Positions 36,647 through 44,580 of a DNA stretch of 64,000 nt are shown piece by piece. Source of the stretch: Erwinia sp039023475 (lineage in GTDB: Bacteria; Pseudomonadota; Gammaproteobacteria; Enterobacterales; Enterobacteriaceae). The DNA lies in NCBI RefSeq assembly GCF_039023475.1, contig NZ_JBCHVB010000002.1, forward strand, positions 372,001-436,000. The letters are read 5' to 3'. The position numbers and the translations under genes are program-made. The notes beneath the pieces were generated by a model. It was not told the DNA's origin, did not search any database, and saw only the letters and a list, made by a program, of their open reading frames with translations. How positions within the stretch are numbered: the stretch's first letter is position 1; each line of letters begins with the position of its first letter.

Positions 36647-37900
36647 ATGCTTGAAGAAATGGGTAAAGCCGCCAGGGCCGCGTCTTACCAGCTGTCGGTG
36701 CTCTCCACCGCGCAAAAAAACCAGGTTCTGATGACGCTGGCCGACCGGCTGGAGGCGCAGAGCGCTGAGATCCTGGCCGCTAATGAGCTTGATCTGGCCG
36801 ACGCGCGCGGGAATGGCATGGGCGAAGCGCTGCTCGACCGCCTGATGCTCAATCCGCAGCGCCTGAAAGATATCGCCGATGATGTGCGGCAGGTCTGCCG
36901 GCTGGCCGATCCCGTCGGCGAAGTGATGGATGGCGGCAGGCTCGACAGCGGACTGCGCATTGAGCGCCGCCGCGTGCCGCTTGGCGTGGTTGGCGTCATT
37001 TATGAAGCCCGTCCCAACGTGACGCTGGACGTCGCCTCCCTCTGCCTGAAAACCGGCAATGCAGCGATCCTGCGCGGCGGTAAAGAGACTTACCGGACCA
37101 ACGGCGCCACCGTTCGCGTGATCCAGGATGCGCTGAAGGAGCATGGTCTTCCGGCGGCAGCGGTGCAGGCTATTGAAAGCCCGGATCGTGAGCTGGTCAA
37201 TCAGCTGCTGAAGCTCGATCGTTATGTGGATATGTTGATCCCTCGCGGTGGTGCTGGACTGCACAAGCTGTGCCGCGAGCAGTCAACGATCCCGGTGATC
37301 ACCGGCGGCATTGGCGTTTGTCATATCTTTGTTGACCGCGATATCGAACCTGAAGCGGCGTTGAAGGTGATCGTCAATGCCAAAAAGCAGCGGCCGAGCG
37401 CCTGTAATTCGGTGGAGACCTTGCTGATACATAGCGATATTGCCGCGAGTTTCCTGCCTCAGCTGAGCCAGCGTATGAGCGAGGAGGGGATTGCGCTGCA
37501 CGCTGATGCCCGTTCGCTGCCGCTGCTGCAACAGGGGCCGGCGGAGGTGACAGCGGTGACCGGGGCGCAGCTTCGCGATGAGTGGCTCTCGCTGGATCTC
37601 AACGTCAAGCTGGTGGACGATCTGGATGAAGGTATCGCTCATATCCGGGAATATGGCACCCAGCACTCGGATGCCATCCTGACGCGCAGTATTCATAACT
37701 CGAACCGCTTCGTCAGCGAAGTGGACTCTTCAGCGGTCTATGTCAACGCCAGCACCCGCTTTACCGACGGCGGCCAGTTTGGCCTTGGCGCCGAGGTAGC
37801 GGTGAGCACGCAGAAGCTCCACGCGCGTGGCCCGATGGGGCTGGAGGCCCTGACCACCTATAAATGGGTGGCATTTGGTGACGATACGGTACGTACATAG
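36647..37900 (+). CDS. proA: Gamma-glutamyl phosphate reductase
   Basis: Reduces glutamyl-5-phosphate to the semialdehyde with NADPH, the second step of proline synthesis. The 417 residues match the family. The catalytic cysteine is in RPSACNSVETLL, and the aldehyde-dehydrogenase-like fold is shown by GVIYEARPNVT and LRGGKETYRTN. AAGGAG lies before the ATG. It is the second gene of the proBA operon, followed by a strong terminator. Confidence 0.97.
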   Translation: MLEEMGKAARAASYQLSVLSTAQKNQVLMTLADRLEAQSAEILAANELDLADARGNGMGEALLDRLMLNPQRLKDIADDVRQVCRLADPVGEVMDGGRLDSGLRIERRRVPLGVVGVIYEARPNVTLDVASLCLKTGNAAILRGGKETYRTNGATVRVIQDALKEHGLPAAAVQAIESPDRELVNQLLKLDRYVDMLIPRGGAGLHKLCREQSTIPVITGGIGVCHIFVDRDIEPEAALKVIVNAKKQRPSACNSVETLLIHSDIAASFLPQLSQRMSEEGIALHADARSLPLLQQGPAEVTAVTGAQLRDEWLSLDLNVKLVDDLDEGIAHIREYGTQHSDAILTRSIHNSNRFVSEVDSSAVYVNASTRFTDGGQFGLGAEVAVSTQKLHARGPMGLEALTTYKWVAFGDDTVRT

Positions 37901-37914
37901 GCGATAAAAATGAT

Positions 37915-37940
37915 AAAAGCCCGGTAACGGGCTTTTTTTT
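37915..37940 (+). terminator. Intrinsic terminator after proA
   Basis: AAAGCCCG pairs with CGGGCTTT, followed by eight T in a row, 15 bases after the proA stop. Confidence 0.92.
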
Positions 37941-38006
37941 CGGCTGGAAGCCAACGGCGTCAGGTGAGATTTTTCAAAGATGGAAGGGGATCCGGGCCTG
38001 TTATAA

Positions 38007-38040
38007 AAAAATCCGTAATCCTTCAGGATTACGGATTTTT
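38007..38040. terminator. Bidirectional terminator between proA and the PQQ dehydrogenase
   Basis: A perfect 15-base-pair stem (AAAAATCCGTAATCC with its complement) with loop TTCA. It has A and T runs on both sides, so it can end transcripts from both the proBA and the dehydrogenase side. Confidence 0.9.
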
Positions 38041-38132
38041 ACTGAGCGGCTGACGCTGTCAGCCATTCATGTCAGGGCAGGCTTGCCGGCCTGGGGCCAG
38101 AGCCTGCTCTGTTGTACCCGAATAACGGGAAG

Positions 38133-40241
38133 TCAGTGACTGCCCTCAGGCAGAGCATAGACCACGACCTGGTCGCCGACCTGATCTTTCAGGATGGTGT
38201 TACCCCCCGCCACGAAAGCGACGTACTGGCGTCCTTTATATTCGTAAACGGAAGGGTTCGCTACTGCCGGCGCTTCCACCTGATCGGACCACAGCTCTTT
38301 ACCGGTATCCAGTGAGTAAGCGCGGACTTTGGCATCCATAGAGGCACCAATAAAGATAACGCCTCCCGCAGTGACCGCCGGGCCGCCTATTGTCGGTGAA
38401 CCCCAGCTTTCCGGCATAAAGAAGCCGTACTGCTGGGACGCGCCGACGGGACGACGCCACTTCACGTCACCGGTATGCATATCCAGCGCCACCAGTTCAC
38501 CAAACGGCGGCTGCCAGCACGGCATGCCAAGCCAGTTACGCGCTACTTTCAGACGCATACCGTAAGGCGAGCCTTCCTGCGCGGAGAAGCCGCTCTCGTT
38601 GCCGGAGCCGGTATTCGCTTTTTTATAATCTTCCCGATTATAAAGCTTCACGTACTGCACGATATGCGACGTATTAACAATCGCAGTCTGACTTTCCGGA
38701 TCGAATGCCACGCCGCCCCATTGTACGCCACCGGAGCTATCCGGATAGGTCAGCGCGCCTTCACCTTTGGTGGTCGGCGGCGTGTACATACCGTCGTAGC
38801 TCAGCTTATCCCACAGGCGCGAACACTGTCCGGCACCCACGATATCCGCCAGTTTCCATACTTCGGGTTTTTTCGACTGATCCAGCAGCGGAGCGGGTTT
38901 GGTTGGAAACGGCTGGGTTGGCGCAAGTTTTTCGCCCTGCACTGAACCGTCGCCCTGCGGCACCGGACGCTCTTCGATTGGCCAGACATCTTCACCCGTC
39001 AGGCGATTAACCACGAACAGGAAGCCCTGTTTAGTGGCCTGAATCAGCGCCGGGATCTCTTTACCTTTAACCGTAATATCCATCAGCGTCGGCGCGGAGT
39101 TAATGTCGTAATCCCAGACGTCGTGGTGTACCCACTGGCGCGACCAGACGACTTTGCCGGTGTTAACGTCCAGCGCCGTGGTTGAGGTGCCGTACGGGAT
39201 CTTATCAACGCGGTTACCGCCCCAGTAGTTAGGCGAAGGCGATGACACCGGCAGATAGATCAAACCATTTTCGATATCGGCGGACATCTGCGTCCAGACG
39301 TTAGCCGTCCCGGTACGCTGACGGATGTCAGCAGGGATGGCTTCAAAGCTCCATTCGCGCTTACCCGTCTCGGCGTTGATGGAGAAGACGGTGCCCGGAG
39401 GAGCTTCTGCATAGGCCCAGTCTTTACCCGCCCAGCCGAAGATAAGATGGTTGTTAACGATGGTCGGCGGCTGCAGCAGCGACAGCGGGAATTTAGCGTT
39501 CACGGTATTCCACTGATCAACATTCAGCACGCCGCCATCGGCGAAGTTCTCACACGGCTTGCCGGAATCAGCATCCAGGGCGTAGAGTTTGGCGTCAACC
39601 GTACCCATGTAAACGATCTTCTGACACGCCTTGCCGGGAACCGGATTTTTAGCCTGCCAGTAGGCAACACCGCGATTTTTTAACACGGGCTGCGTCAGCG
39701 CTTTACGCGGCGCTTTGGTATCAAAACTCCACTTCTCTTTACCTGTGCCTGGATCAAGGGCGATCAGCCGGTAGAAGGGCGTGCCGATGTAAATAGTGTC
39801 ATTGGCAAAGACCGGCGTAGCTGACCAGACGGTGGCGGGGGTGTCACCTTTTCCATCCGCAACGTCGCCGGTATGGAACTCCCAGACTTTCTCCAGCTGC
39901 CCGACGTTATCGGCGGTGATCTGTTTGAGCGGGCTGTATTTTTGCGCATTCAACTGGCCGTGGAAACTGTCCCAGGTCGCCGTTGCAGGCACCAGCGGCG
40001 TCGCCGTATTCGTGGCAGATTCCACCTTCTGGCTTGACGTACTGCCGTCGGAAGACGCCTCTTCCGTGGTTTTTGTTGTGCCAGGCGTCTGCTGGTCAGC
40101 GGCATCAACGTCGAGTTCTGTCTGAGTGCCTTGTGAAGCCTGCGCAGCATTTTCCTGTGCCAGCAGCGTCATCGGGGTCGTCACTAAGGACAGCGCCATC
40201 AGACTGCCGGTCATCAGCTTGTTACGTTTATCGTTATGCAC
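38133..40241 (-). CDS. PQQ-dependent dehydrogenase, large subunit (glucose/quinate/polyol type)
   Basis: A periplasmic quinoprotein of 702 residues starting at GTG 40241, which has GAGGAG upstream overlapping the end of the preceding gene. A signal peptide is followed by a Thr/Ser-rich linker (about 40-85) and an eight-bladed beta-propeller. The segment HHDVWDYDINSAPTL corresponds to the catalytic-aspartate region of membrane glucose dehydrogenase. The five-helix N-terminal membrane domain of E. coli Gcd is absent; instead a separate small membrane protein is encoded just upstream. That layout matches the two-subunit sorbitol/glycerol dehydrogenase (SldB-SldA) of acetic acid bacteria. The substrate is not determinable; electrons should pass to ubiquinone. 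Confidence 0.85.
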   Translation of the reverse strand: MHNDKRNKLMTGSLMALSLVTTPMTLLAQENAAQASQGTQTELDVDAADQQTPGTTKTTEEASSDGSTSSQKVESATNTATPLVPATATWDSFHGQLNAQKYSPLKQITADNVGQLEKVWEFHTGDVADGKGDTPATVWSATPVFANDTIYIGTPFYRLIALDPGTGKEKWSFDTKAPRKALTQPVLKNRGVAYWQAKNPVPGKACQKIVYMGTVDAKLYALDADSGKPCENFADGGVLNVDQWNTVNAKFPLSLLQPPTIVNNHLIFGWAGKDWAYAEAPPGTVFSINAETGKREWSFEAIPADIRQRTGTANVWTQMSADIENGLIYLPVSSPSPNYWGGNRVDKIPYGTSTTALDVNTGKVVWSRQWVHHDVWDYDINSAPTLMDITVKGKEIPALIQATKQGFLFVVNRLTGEDVWPIEERPVPQGDGSVQGEKLAPTQPFPTKPAPLLDQSKKPEVWKLADIVGAGQCSRLWDKLSYDGMYTPPTTKGEGALTYPDSSGGVQWGGVAFDPESQTAIVNTSHIVQYVKLYNREDYKKANTGSGNESGFSAQEGSPYGMRLKVARNWLGMPCWQPPFGELVALDMHTGDVKWRRPVGASQQYGFFMPESWGSPTIGGPAVTAGGVIFIGASMDAKVRAYSLDTGKELWSDQVEAPAVANPSVYEYKGRQYVAFVAGGNTILKDQVGDQVVVYALPEGSH

Positions 40242-40251
40242 GGTATGCTCC

Positions 40252-40617
40252 TCAGGCTCTGGCGGGGTTATTTTGACTGGCTTTGCGACCGGGCATCGCA
40301 ATCAGCCCAACAAGGCCGATAGCCATAGCCGCCGTAATCACACTCTGATGAAGCAGCAGTGCGGCAAAACCAATCCCGACCAGCATCAGCAGGATGATAA
40401 TTGCCCAGAAAATACGGGAGCCGCGGCCTGAGCAGGCGCGGAGAATGAAGGCCAGTACAGCCAACACGATATTAGCAATAGCAACGCCCAGCGCGCCTAT
40501 TGTGCCGGTAACGCCGGTCAGCGGTGTTGACCAGGCATATATAGCCAGCGCGAAGCCAGCTACCGCCGCCAGAAGCAGCAGTATGAAGCCCCAGCGTGAC
40601 GATCGAGAGTGGACCAT
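40252..40617 (-). CDS. Small membrane subunit of the PQQ-dependent dehydrogenase
   Basis: A 121-residue protein with four predicted transmembrane helices (about 10-29, 36-60, 68-89 and 92-107) and few other features. It resembles the N-terminal membrane domain of membrane glucose dehydrogenase made as a separate chain, as in SldB-type subunits. Its stop lies 10 bases before the dehydrogenase start and provides the ribosome site for it, so the two are co-translated. Its likely role is anchoring the propeller subunit and passing electrons to quinone. Confidence 0.8.
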   Translation of the reverse strand: MVHSRSSRWGFILLLLAAVAGFALAIYAWSTPLTGVTGTIGALGVAIANIVLAVLAFILRACSGRGSRIFWAIIILLMLVGIGFAALLLHQSVITAAMAIGLVGLIAMPGRKASQNNPARA

Positions 40618-41128
40618 AGTAAGAATATCCCCTGTTATAAGTAACTACTTCAATTTGCCGTAATTTACTGATTTATAGCTCTCGTCTGAAATCCGCTCAA
40701 AATGTGGCAAAACACGAAGGTGGCGCAGCGCAGACGATAGCTGAAGCTTTCAACCAGGCGCCGTAAGTATAGAAGAGGATCAATAGCTTGCAACGTCACA
40801 GGTATAAAGACGATATAGTTGACTGCTCTTAAAGAAGTTTTAATTAATAACCTATAGAAATAGAGCGTAAGTGATCGATCAATTGATATTAAGGTAGGCA
40901 CGGCGGGCAGCGGTCTGTAAGCCGTGTCATTTAGCTAATAACATGTCTGACAGCAATATCCTGCCCGGAGAGGAATAAAGCAGCGTAAAGCTTTCTGATT
41001 AAGATTAATAAATATAAGATTGATGGCCGCAGATAATGAAGCCGTTATATTAGTATCAGCCAGCGGCGAGCAGCACAATGCGGCTCACGGAACGGTGCTT
41101 TTTATCTTCCTGACAAAAGGAAAGGCCC
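40618..41128. other. Intergenic region between PQQ dehydrogenase and exporter genes
   Basis: 511 bases between divergent genes, AT-rich in the middle. It should hold the promoters for both. A 78-codon minus frame at 40665-40901 is not convincing. No RNA gene or repeat was seen. Confidence 0.5.
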
Positions 41129-41758
41129 ATGGTTACACTTTCGCAAATCTTACCTTTCGCCGCCATTGCGCTCGGACTGGTGCTCACGCCCGGTCCCAAC
41201 ATGATCTATCTTATCTCCCGCTCTATTTGCCAGGGACGCCGCGCGGGCTATATCTCGCTGCTGGGCGTGGCGCTGGGCTTTATGTTCTATATGCTGTGTG
41301 CGGCGGCGGGCATTACCGCGTTGGTTATGGCCATCCCGCTGGCGTATGACGCATTGCGCATCGCCGGCGCGCTCTATCTGCTTTATATGGCCTGGCAGGC
41401 GCTGTCTGGCGGCAAATCGCCGTTTCAGATACGGGACCTGCCGCCCGACAGTCCCCGTAAACTCTTTACAATGGGGCTGCTGACGAATCTGCTGAATCCT
41501 AAAGCGGCGGTACTTTACCTGACCCTGCTGCCGCAATTTATCCGGCCGGAGCAGGGGCATGTGCTGGCGCAGTCCCTGTCGCTGGGCTTCACCCAGATTA
41601 TGATCAGCATGCTGGTCAACGGCGCAATCGTCTTCACTGCCGGCAGCATTGCAACTTTCCTGGCGCAGCGCCCCACATGGCAAAAATTGCAGCGCTGGAT
41701 AATGGGCACCGTGCTGGCCGGGCTGGCTGTACGCATGGCGATGGAAGGCAGGAAGTAA
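41129..41758 (+). CDS. LysE/RhtB-family amino-acid exporter
   Basis: A 209-residue inner-membrane exporter with about six transmembrane helices. Family signatures are TPGPNMIYLISRS near the N-terminus and LLNPKAAVLYLTLLPQF in the middle. RhtB-family members export threonine, homoserine, leucine or other amino acids by proton antiport; the substrate here is open. AAAGGAAAGG lies upstream. It is the last conserved gene before the tRNA-linked island. Confidence 0.92.
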   Translation: MVTLSQILPFAAIALGLVLTPGPNMIYLISRSICQGRRAGYISLLGVALGFMFYMLCAAAGITALVMAIPLAYDALRIAGALYLLYMAWQALSGGKSPFQIRDLPPDSPRKLFTMGLLTNLLNPKAAVLYLTLLPQFIRPEQGHVLAQSLSLGFTQIMISMLVNGAIVFTAGSIATFLAQRPTWQKLQRWIMGTVLAGLAVRMAMEGRK

Positions 41759-41977
41759 GTTCGGGGTATTGGTACGGTGAACTAAGTATCAAACGTCCCG
41801 GCGGGGAATGTTAGTGATACAGCCCGTAACGATAGATACGCTGTGGACTCAGGCACGGTATGTCCATCGGTACGGGAGTGCAGCCGGAAGGTACCATTGC
41901 TACAGTTCGGGTTGGCGCAAAACAGAGGCGTAATTTGGCTTAACTGCTGCAAAAAACGGCAGTCAGGTCCACGCCTC

Positions 41978-42006
41978 TTGACTCATCCGCCGCTTTTTTT
42001 TAACGT
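41978..42006 (+). promoter_or_regulatory. Promoter of the tRNA-Thr gene
   Basis: TTGACT (41978-41983) and TAACGT (42001-42006) are separated by exactly 17 bases and followed by a GC-rich discriminator (ATCGCCCCG), typical of stringently controlled stable-RNA promoters. Transcription would begin about 20 bases before the tRNA. Confidence 0.7.
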
Positions 42007-42031
42007 ATCGCCCCGTAGTTCCCCATCCCAG

Positions 42032-42107
42032 GCCGATATAGCTCAGTTGGTAGAGCAGCGCATTCGTAATGCGAAGGTCGTAGGTTCGACTCCTATTATC
42101 GGCACCA
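42032..42107 (+). tRNA. thrW: tRNA-Thr (anticodon CGT)
   Basis: A 76-base cloverleaf. The acceptor stem GCCGATA pairs with TATCGGC, the D-arm GCTC...GAGC, the anticodon stem CGCATT...AATGCG holds CGT, the T-arm contains TTCGACT, and CCA is encoded. It lies downstream of proBA as thrW does in E. coli, where the gene is a prophage attachment site. Accessory genes follow directly here too. Confidence 0.97.
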
Positions 42108-42623
42108 TCACAACAAAATACATTAAAAACTATGAGTTATAGAGTATCTCGTTCTTAAGTCACGATATTTTTTTAAGGGATTCTATGACCAACAGTTGCC
42201 GCTATGGTTAACAGCGGCTATTCAGGGATACTAGCACGTAGCAGCCTGTAGTTGTAAAGCTCGAACAGGTACAAAGCGTGAACAGTCTCCACGAACCGCT
42301 ATCAACTCGACGCTGATGACGTTGCCACGTCTTTAAACCATTCCGAAACAGATTGAACACACGCATTTAAGCCCAATGTGTGGCCCTTTGAGCCACGTAA
42401 ACAGGTGAATAGAGAAAACGTACCTGCACACGATAAGCAGGCTTTGCCAGCGCTTCGCTCACACTCCGAAAGGTACACGAGCACCCTGATAAGGTGTAAT
42501 CCATCTGATAATCTGATGGCCGCTACGCTCTGCTTGTCTTCTTACCACTAACGGGGCTTTATGGCTGCTATTGCCAAAGATAAGGAATAAGGGAAAAGGC
42601 TGGATCTCTTCAGCCTTTGGCGG
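42108..42623. other. Non-coding start of the tRNA-linked island
   Basis: 516 bases with no gene I can support. A 60-codon minus frame (42302-42484) has no clear start site. No integrase gene and no second copy of the tRNA 3' end were seen, so the element is likely a remnant. Confidence 0.5.
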
Positions 42624-42887
42624 TCATCTCACTTTCTTGAAGATGAGTAGGATCAGAGGGACGCAGACAGCGAAACCAACGATAGAGGATAACGCCGAAT
42701 CATTGTGATTTTGCGATAGCTCCATGACAAAACTGGTGCATTGAGAGGAAGTAAATTCTCCTCCCTGGCTCATTGTCTCGGAAAAGTTAATTGCGAAGAC
42801 AAGATCGAAGTAAAGCACGATAACGTAATACGCTATGCAGATCAGCGCGATACTTGCCCACCTGATGCAGAACCTCTTATTCATCAT
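42624..42887 (-). CDS. Small two-TM membrane protein, putative immunity protein
   Basis: An 87-residue protein with two predicted membrane helices (about 9-33 and 66-84) and a 30-residue periplasmic or lumenal loop that contains one cysteine. It starts inside the end of the PAAR-domain gene (11-base overlap, ATGATGAATAA read in two frames), so the two are translationally coupled. Small membrane proteins in this position are usually immunity proteins against the upstream toxin. I recognise no named family. Confidence 0.7.
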   Translation of the reverse strand: MMNKRFCIRWASIALICIAYYVIVLYFDLVFAINFSETMSQGGEFTSSQCTSFVMELSQNHNDSALSSIVGFAVCVPLILLIFKKVR

Positions 42888-44004
42888 CGTAAGTGCTTCC
42901 CAATGAACCGCCTACGGTGCCACCAGAGTAAGGTGATATTGAACCAGCAACAGCAGCGGAATCAGCGGCAGCTTGTTGAATTTTTGCACTGCTTCCCGTT
43001 GGATGAGAGATTTTATTCCCGATGTTTGGATACTGCTGTTTGAATGCGCTTGTCATTTCGATAACGAGCATTGAAGAATAGTCAGAACTTTTTGATTCAA
43101 GGAAACTTTGCAATGATATTGGGATAGTGAAATCTTCTTCTATGTCGATCGGTAGCTGTGTTGTCATGGATGTGTAACCATGTGCGAATACTTTTGAGCC
43201 AGCAAACTTGATCCCTGCGACTGAGTGAGTTGTACAGTTGCTACCCGTTACATCATACTTATCAATCGTGTGACCTCTTCTTTTTGTGCCGTCTTGCATC
43301 TTCGGCGTCTGAACTGGTGTAACGCCGTCATTCCACAAGTTTTCAAAGAATTTGCGGGTTAATTCAGGATTAGCATCATCAATGCGAAAGGCACGAGCAC
43401 CCATTTCATAAAGTTCGTATCGGTAATACTCCCGTGCATCTTCATCCTGAAAAAAGTCTAAAATTCCATCCCCGGTTAAGGTACTTTTGTCTGTGCGCCC
43501 ATAGCGTCCATAAGTGTATAGATAGATGCTGTTATTCTTATGTACCGAAACGAAAGCGTGGCCTGCATTTGTTGTTTCAGTCCAGATGTAAACGCCGTTC
43601 AATAGCAGGTTATCTTCTGGCTTGCAGGTATCAGCAAAACTATCAGTTTCAGCATCTGCAATCGGGCCGGGGAGTAAGGGGAATTCAAACGTGTGAGATT
43701 CAGCGGCGTTGGTTTTAGCTGGCGCTGTAGAAAATTCGTAAGTGTCATAGATAGAAGGGATAAAGCGTGATTTGCAAGGGCAGGAGCTACGGCTGTGCAG
43801 TGTTCCGGCAATCCTTTTACCATGTATGTCATCGTTTTCAAGTCCTCCCACAATGCGGAATCTACCCGCATGTTTACCACAGGTCACTTGATGACCTTCA
43901 CATGCCATGTCTCTATCAAAGTGTTGATGATCGGTACATCCTTCAATAATTCGACCGCCGCAAACTGTCTTATCACCCCTGAATAAGTAGTGACCGATAG
44001 CCAT
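42877..44004 (-). CDS. PAAR-domain protein with C-terminal hydrolase-like domain, putative T6SS effector
   Basis: A 375-residue protein. The N-terminal part (about 1-90) has PAAR features: GDKTVCGGRIIEG near the start, repeated Gly turns, and SSCPCKSRFIPS at its end. PAAR proteins sharpen the type VI spike and carry effectors. The remaining 285 residues contain H149 (NAGHAFVSV) and C257 (GSNCTTHSV), an order like permuted NlpC/P60 cysteine hydrolases that cut peptidoglycan or acyl bonds; this is an inference from motifs. The tail is Ser/Gly-rich. AAGGA lies nine bases before the ATG. The small membrane protein gene overlaps its end. T6SS genes occur 14 kb away. Confidence 0.78.
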   Translation of the reverse strand: MAIGHYLFRGDKTVCGGRIIEGCTDHQHFDRDMACEGHQVTCGKHAGRFRIVGGLENDDIHGKRIAGTLHSRSSCPCKSRFIPSIYDTYEFSTAPAKTNAAESHTFEFPLLPGPIADAETDSFADTCKPEDNLLLNGVYIWTETTNAGHAFVSVHKNNSIYLYTYGRYGRTDKSTLTGDGILDFFQDEDAREYYRYELYEMGARAFRIDDANPELTRKFFENLWNDGVTPVQTPKMQDGTKRRGHTIDKYDVTGSNCTTHSVAGIKFAGSKVFAHGYTSMTTQLPIDIEEDFTIPISLQSFLESKSSDYSSMLVIEMTSAFKQQYPNIGNKISHPTGSSAKIQQAAADSAAVAGSISPYSGGTVGGSLGSTYDDE

Positions 44005-44016
44005 TCGTCTATATCC

Positions 44017-44118
44017 TTATGTTGTTTGTAAATCCATGCGGAAAGTGTAGGCTTTTGGTGCTGGCGAGTAAATGCTACCCGCATTCTGCTGATTCATCTG
44101 GCGTGCAGCGAAATACAT
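44017..44118 (-). CDS. Small open reading frame of 33 codons upstream of the PAAR gene
   Basis: Encodes MYFAARQMNQQ and 22 more residues. GGAG lies eight bases before the ATG. The stop lies 12 bases before the PAAR gene start and overlaps its ribosome-site region. It may be a translated leader or the remnant of a larger gene. No family recognised. Confidence 0.35.
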   Translation of the reverse strand: MYFAARQMNQQNAGSIYSPAPKAYTFRMDLQTT

Positions 44119-44142
44119 AGTATTTCTCCGCATGCAGGCAAT

Positions 44143-44166
44143 AAAAAACCCCGCCGGCGCGAGGTT
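44143..44166 (-). terminator. Terminator downstream of the 67-residue gene
   Basis: On the minus strand AACCTCGC pairs with GCGGGGTT (one G-T pair) around GCCG, followed by a T run. It ends transcripts of the small upstream gene before the PAAR gene. Confidence 0.75.
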
Positions 44167-44185
44167 GGTTAAATTTTATGGGTCA

Positions 44186-44389
44186 CTACGCTGGCCGGAC
44201 CGTCGCTTTTGTTGGGCGGCCGGTACTTCCATTGTCATGGGTATGGTCAGGATCAGCTTCAGTGATAACGATATAATCTGCCCCTTTACCATCGCGTACT
44301 AACGTCACCAGCTCCCCGGCACGAGGGTCGGAATCAAAATCATGCTCCTCTTCAATGCCAGTATCTTCAAATTTCACCGTTATTTTCAT
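44186..44389 (-). CDS. Hypothetical 67-residue acidic protein
   Basis: MKITVKFEDTGIEEEHDFDS begins a small acidic protein with a Pro/Thr/Arg-rich tail. A very strong ribosome site (GAAGGAGGAAGG) precedes the ATG. The start overlaps the stop of a decayed upstream frame (ATGA), so it was the second gene of an operon. A terminator follows. No function can be assigned; it may belong to the island's mobile or secretion-related load. Confidence 0.65.
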   Translation of the reverse strand: MKITVKFEDTGIEEEHDFDSDPRAGELVTLVRDGKGADYIVITEADPDHTHDNGSTGRPTKATVRPA

Positions 44390-44562
44390 TTACCTTCCTC
44401 CTTCTGATAAACAGGGTCATAACCCCGAGGATAGTTCACTAACGCTTTCCTGTAGAATTCTAGCCTATCCTGAAAATATGCCCTCAGCTCAGCGGGCTAC
44501 TGCATCTCAACCTCATGAAGCGTTACGGGTTTAACAGGTACCTCAGCGTCATTTAAGATGGT
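44386..44562 (-). pseudogene. C-terminal remnant of an unidentified gene
   Basis: In one minus frame the last 36 codons (PAELRAYFQDRLEFYRKAL and on to EEGK) read like a genuine protein end, overlapping the next gene's start by ATGA. A TAG at 44497-44499 interrupts it, and 21 further codons (TILNDAEVPVKPVTLHEVEM...) precede another stop at 44563. The upstream part of the gene is gone and usher sequence begins almost at once. I do not recognise the family. Confidence 0.55.
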
Positions 44563-44580
44563 CTAAAAAACGCAGTACCC

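Noticed and set aside
42302..42484. 60-codon minus-strand frame after thrW
   Set aside because: It could be a phage-type remnant, but there is no start signal and I do not recognise the product.
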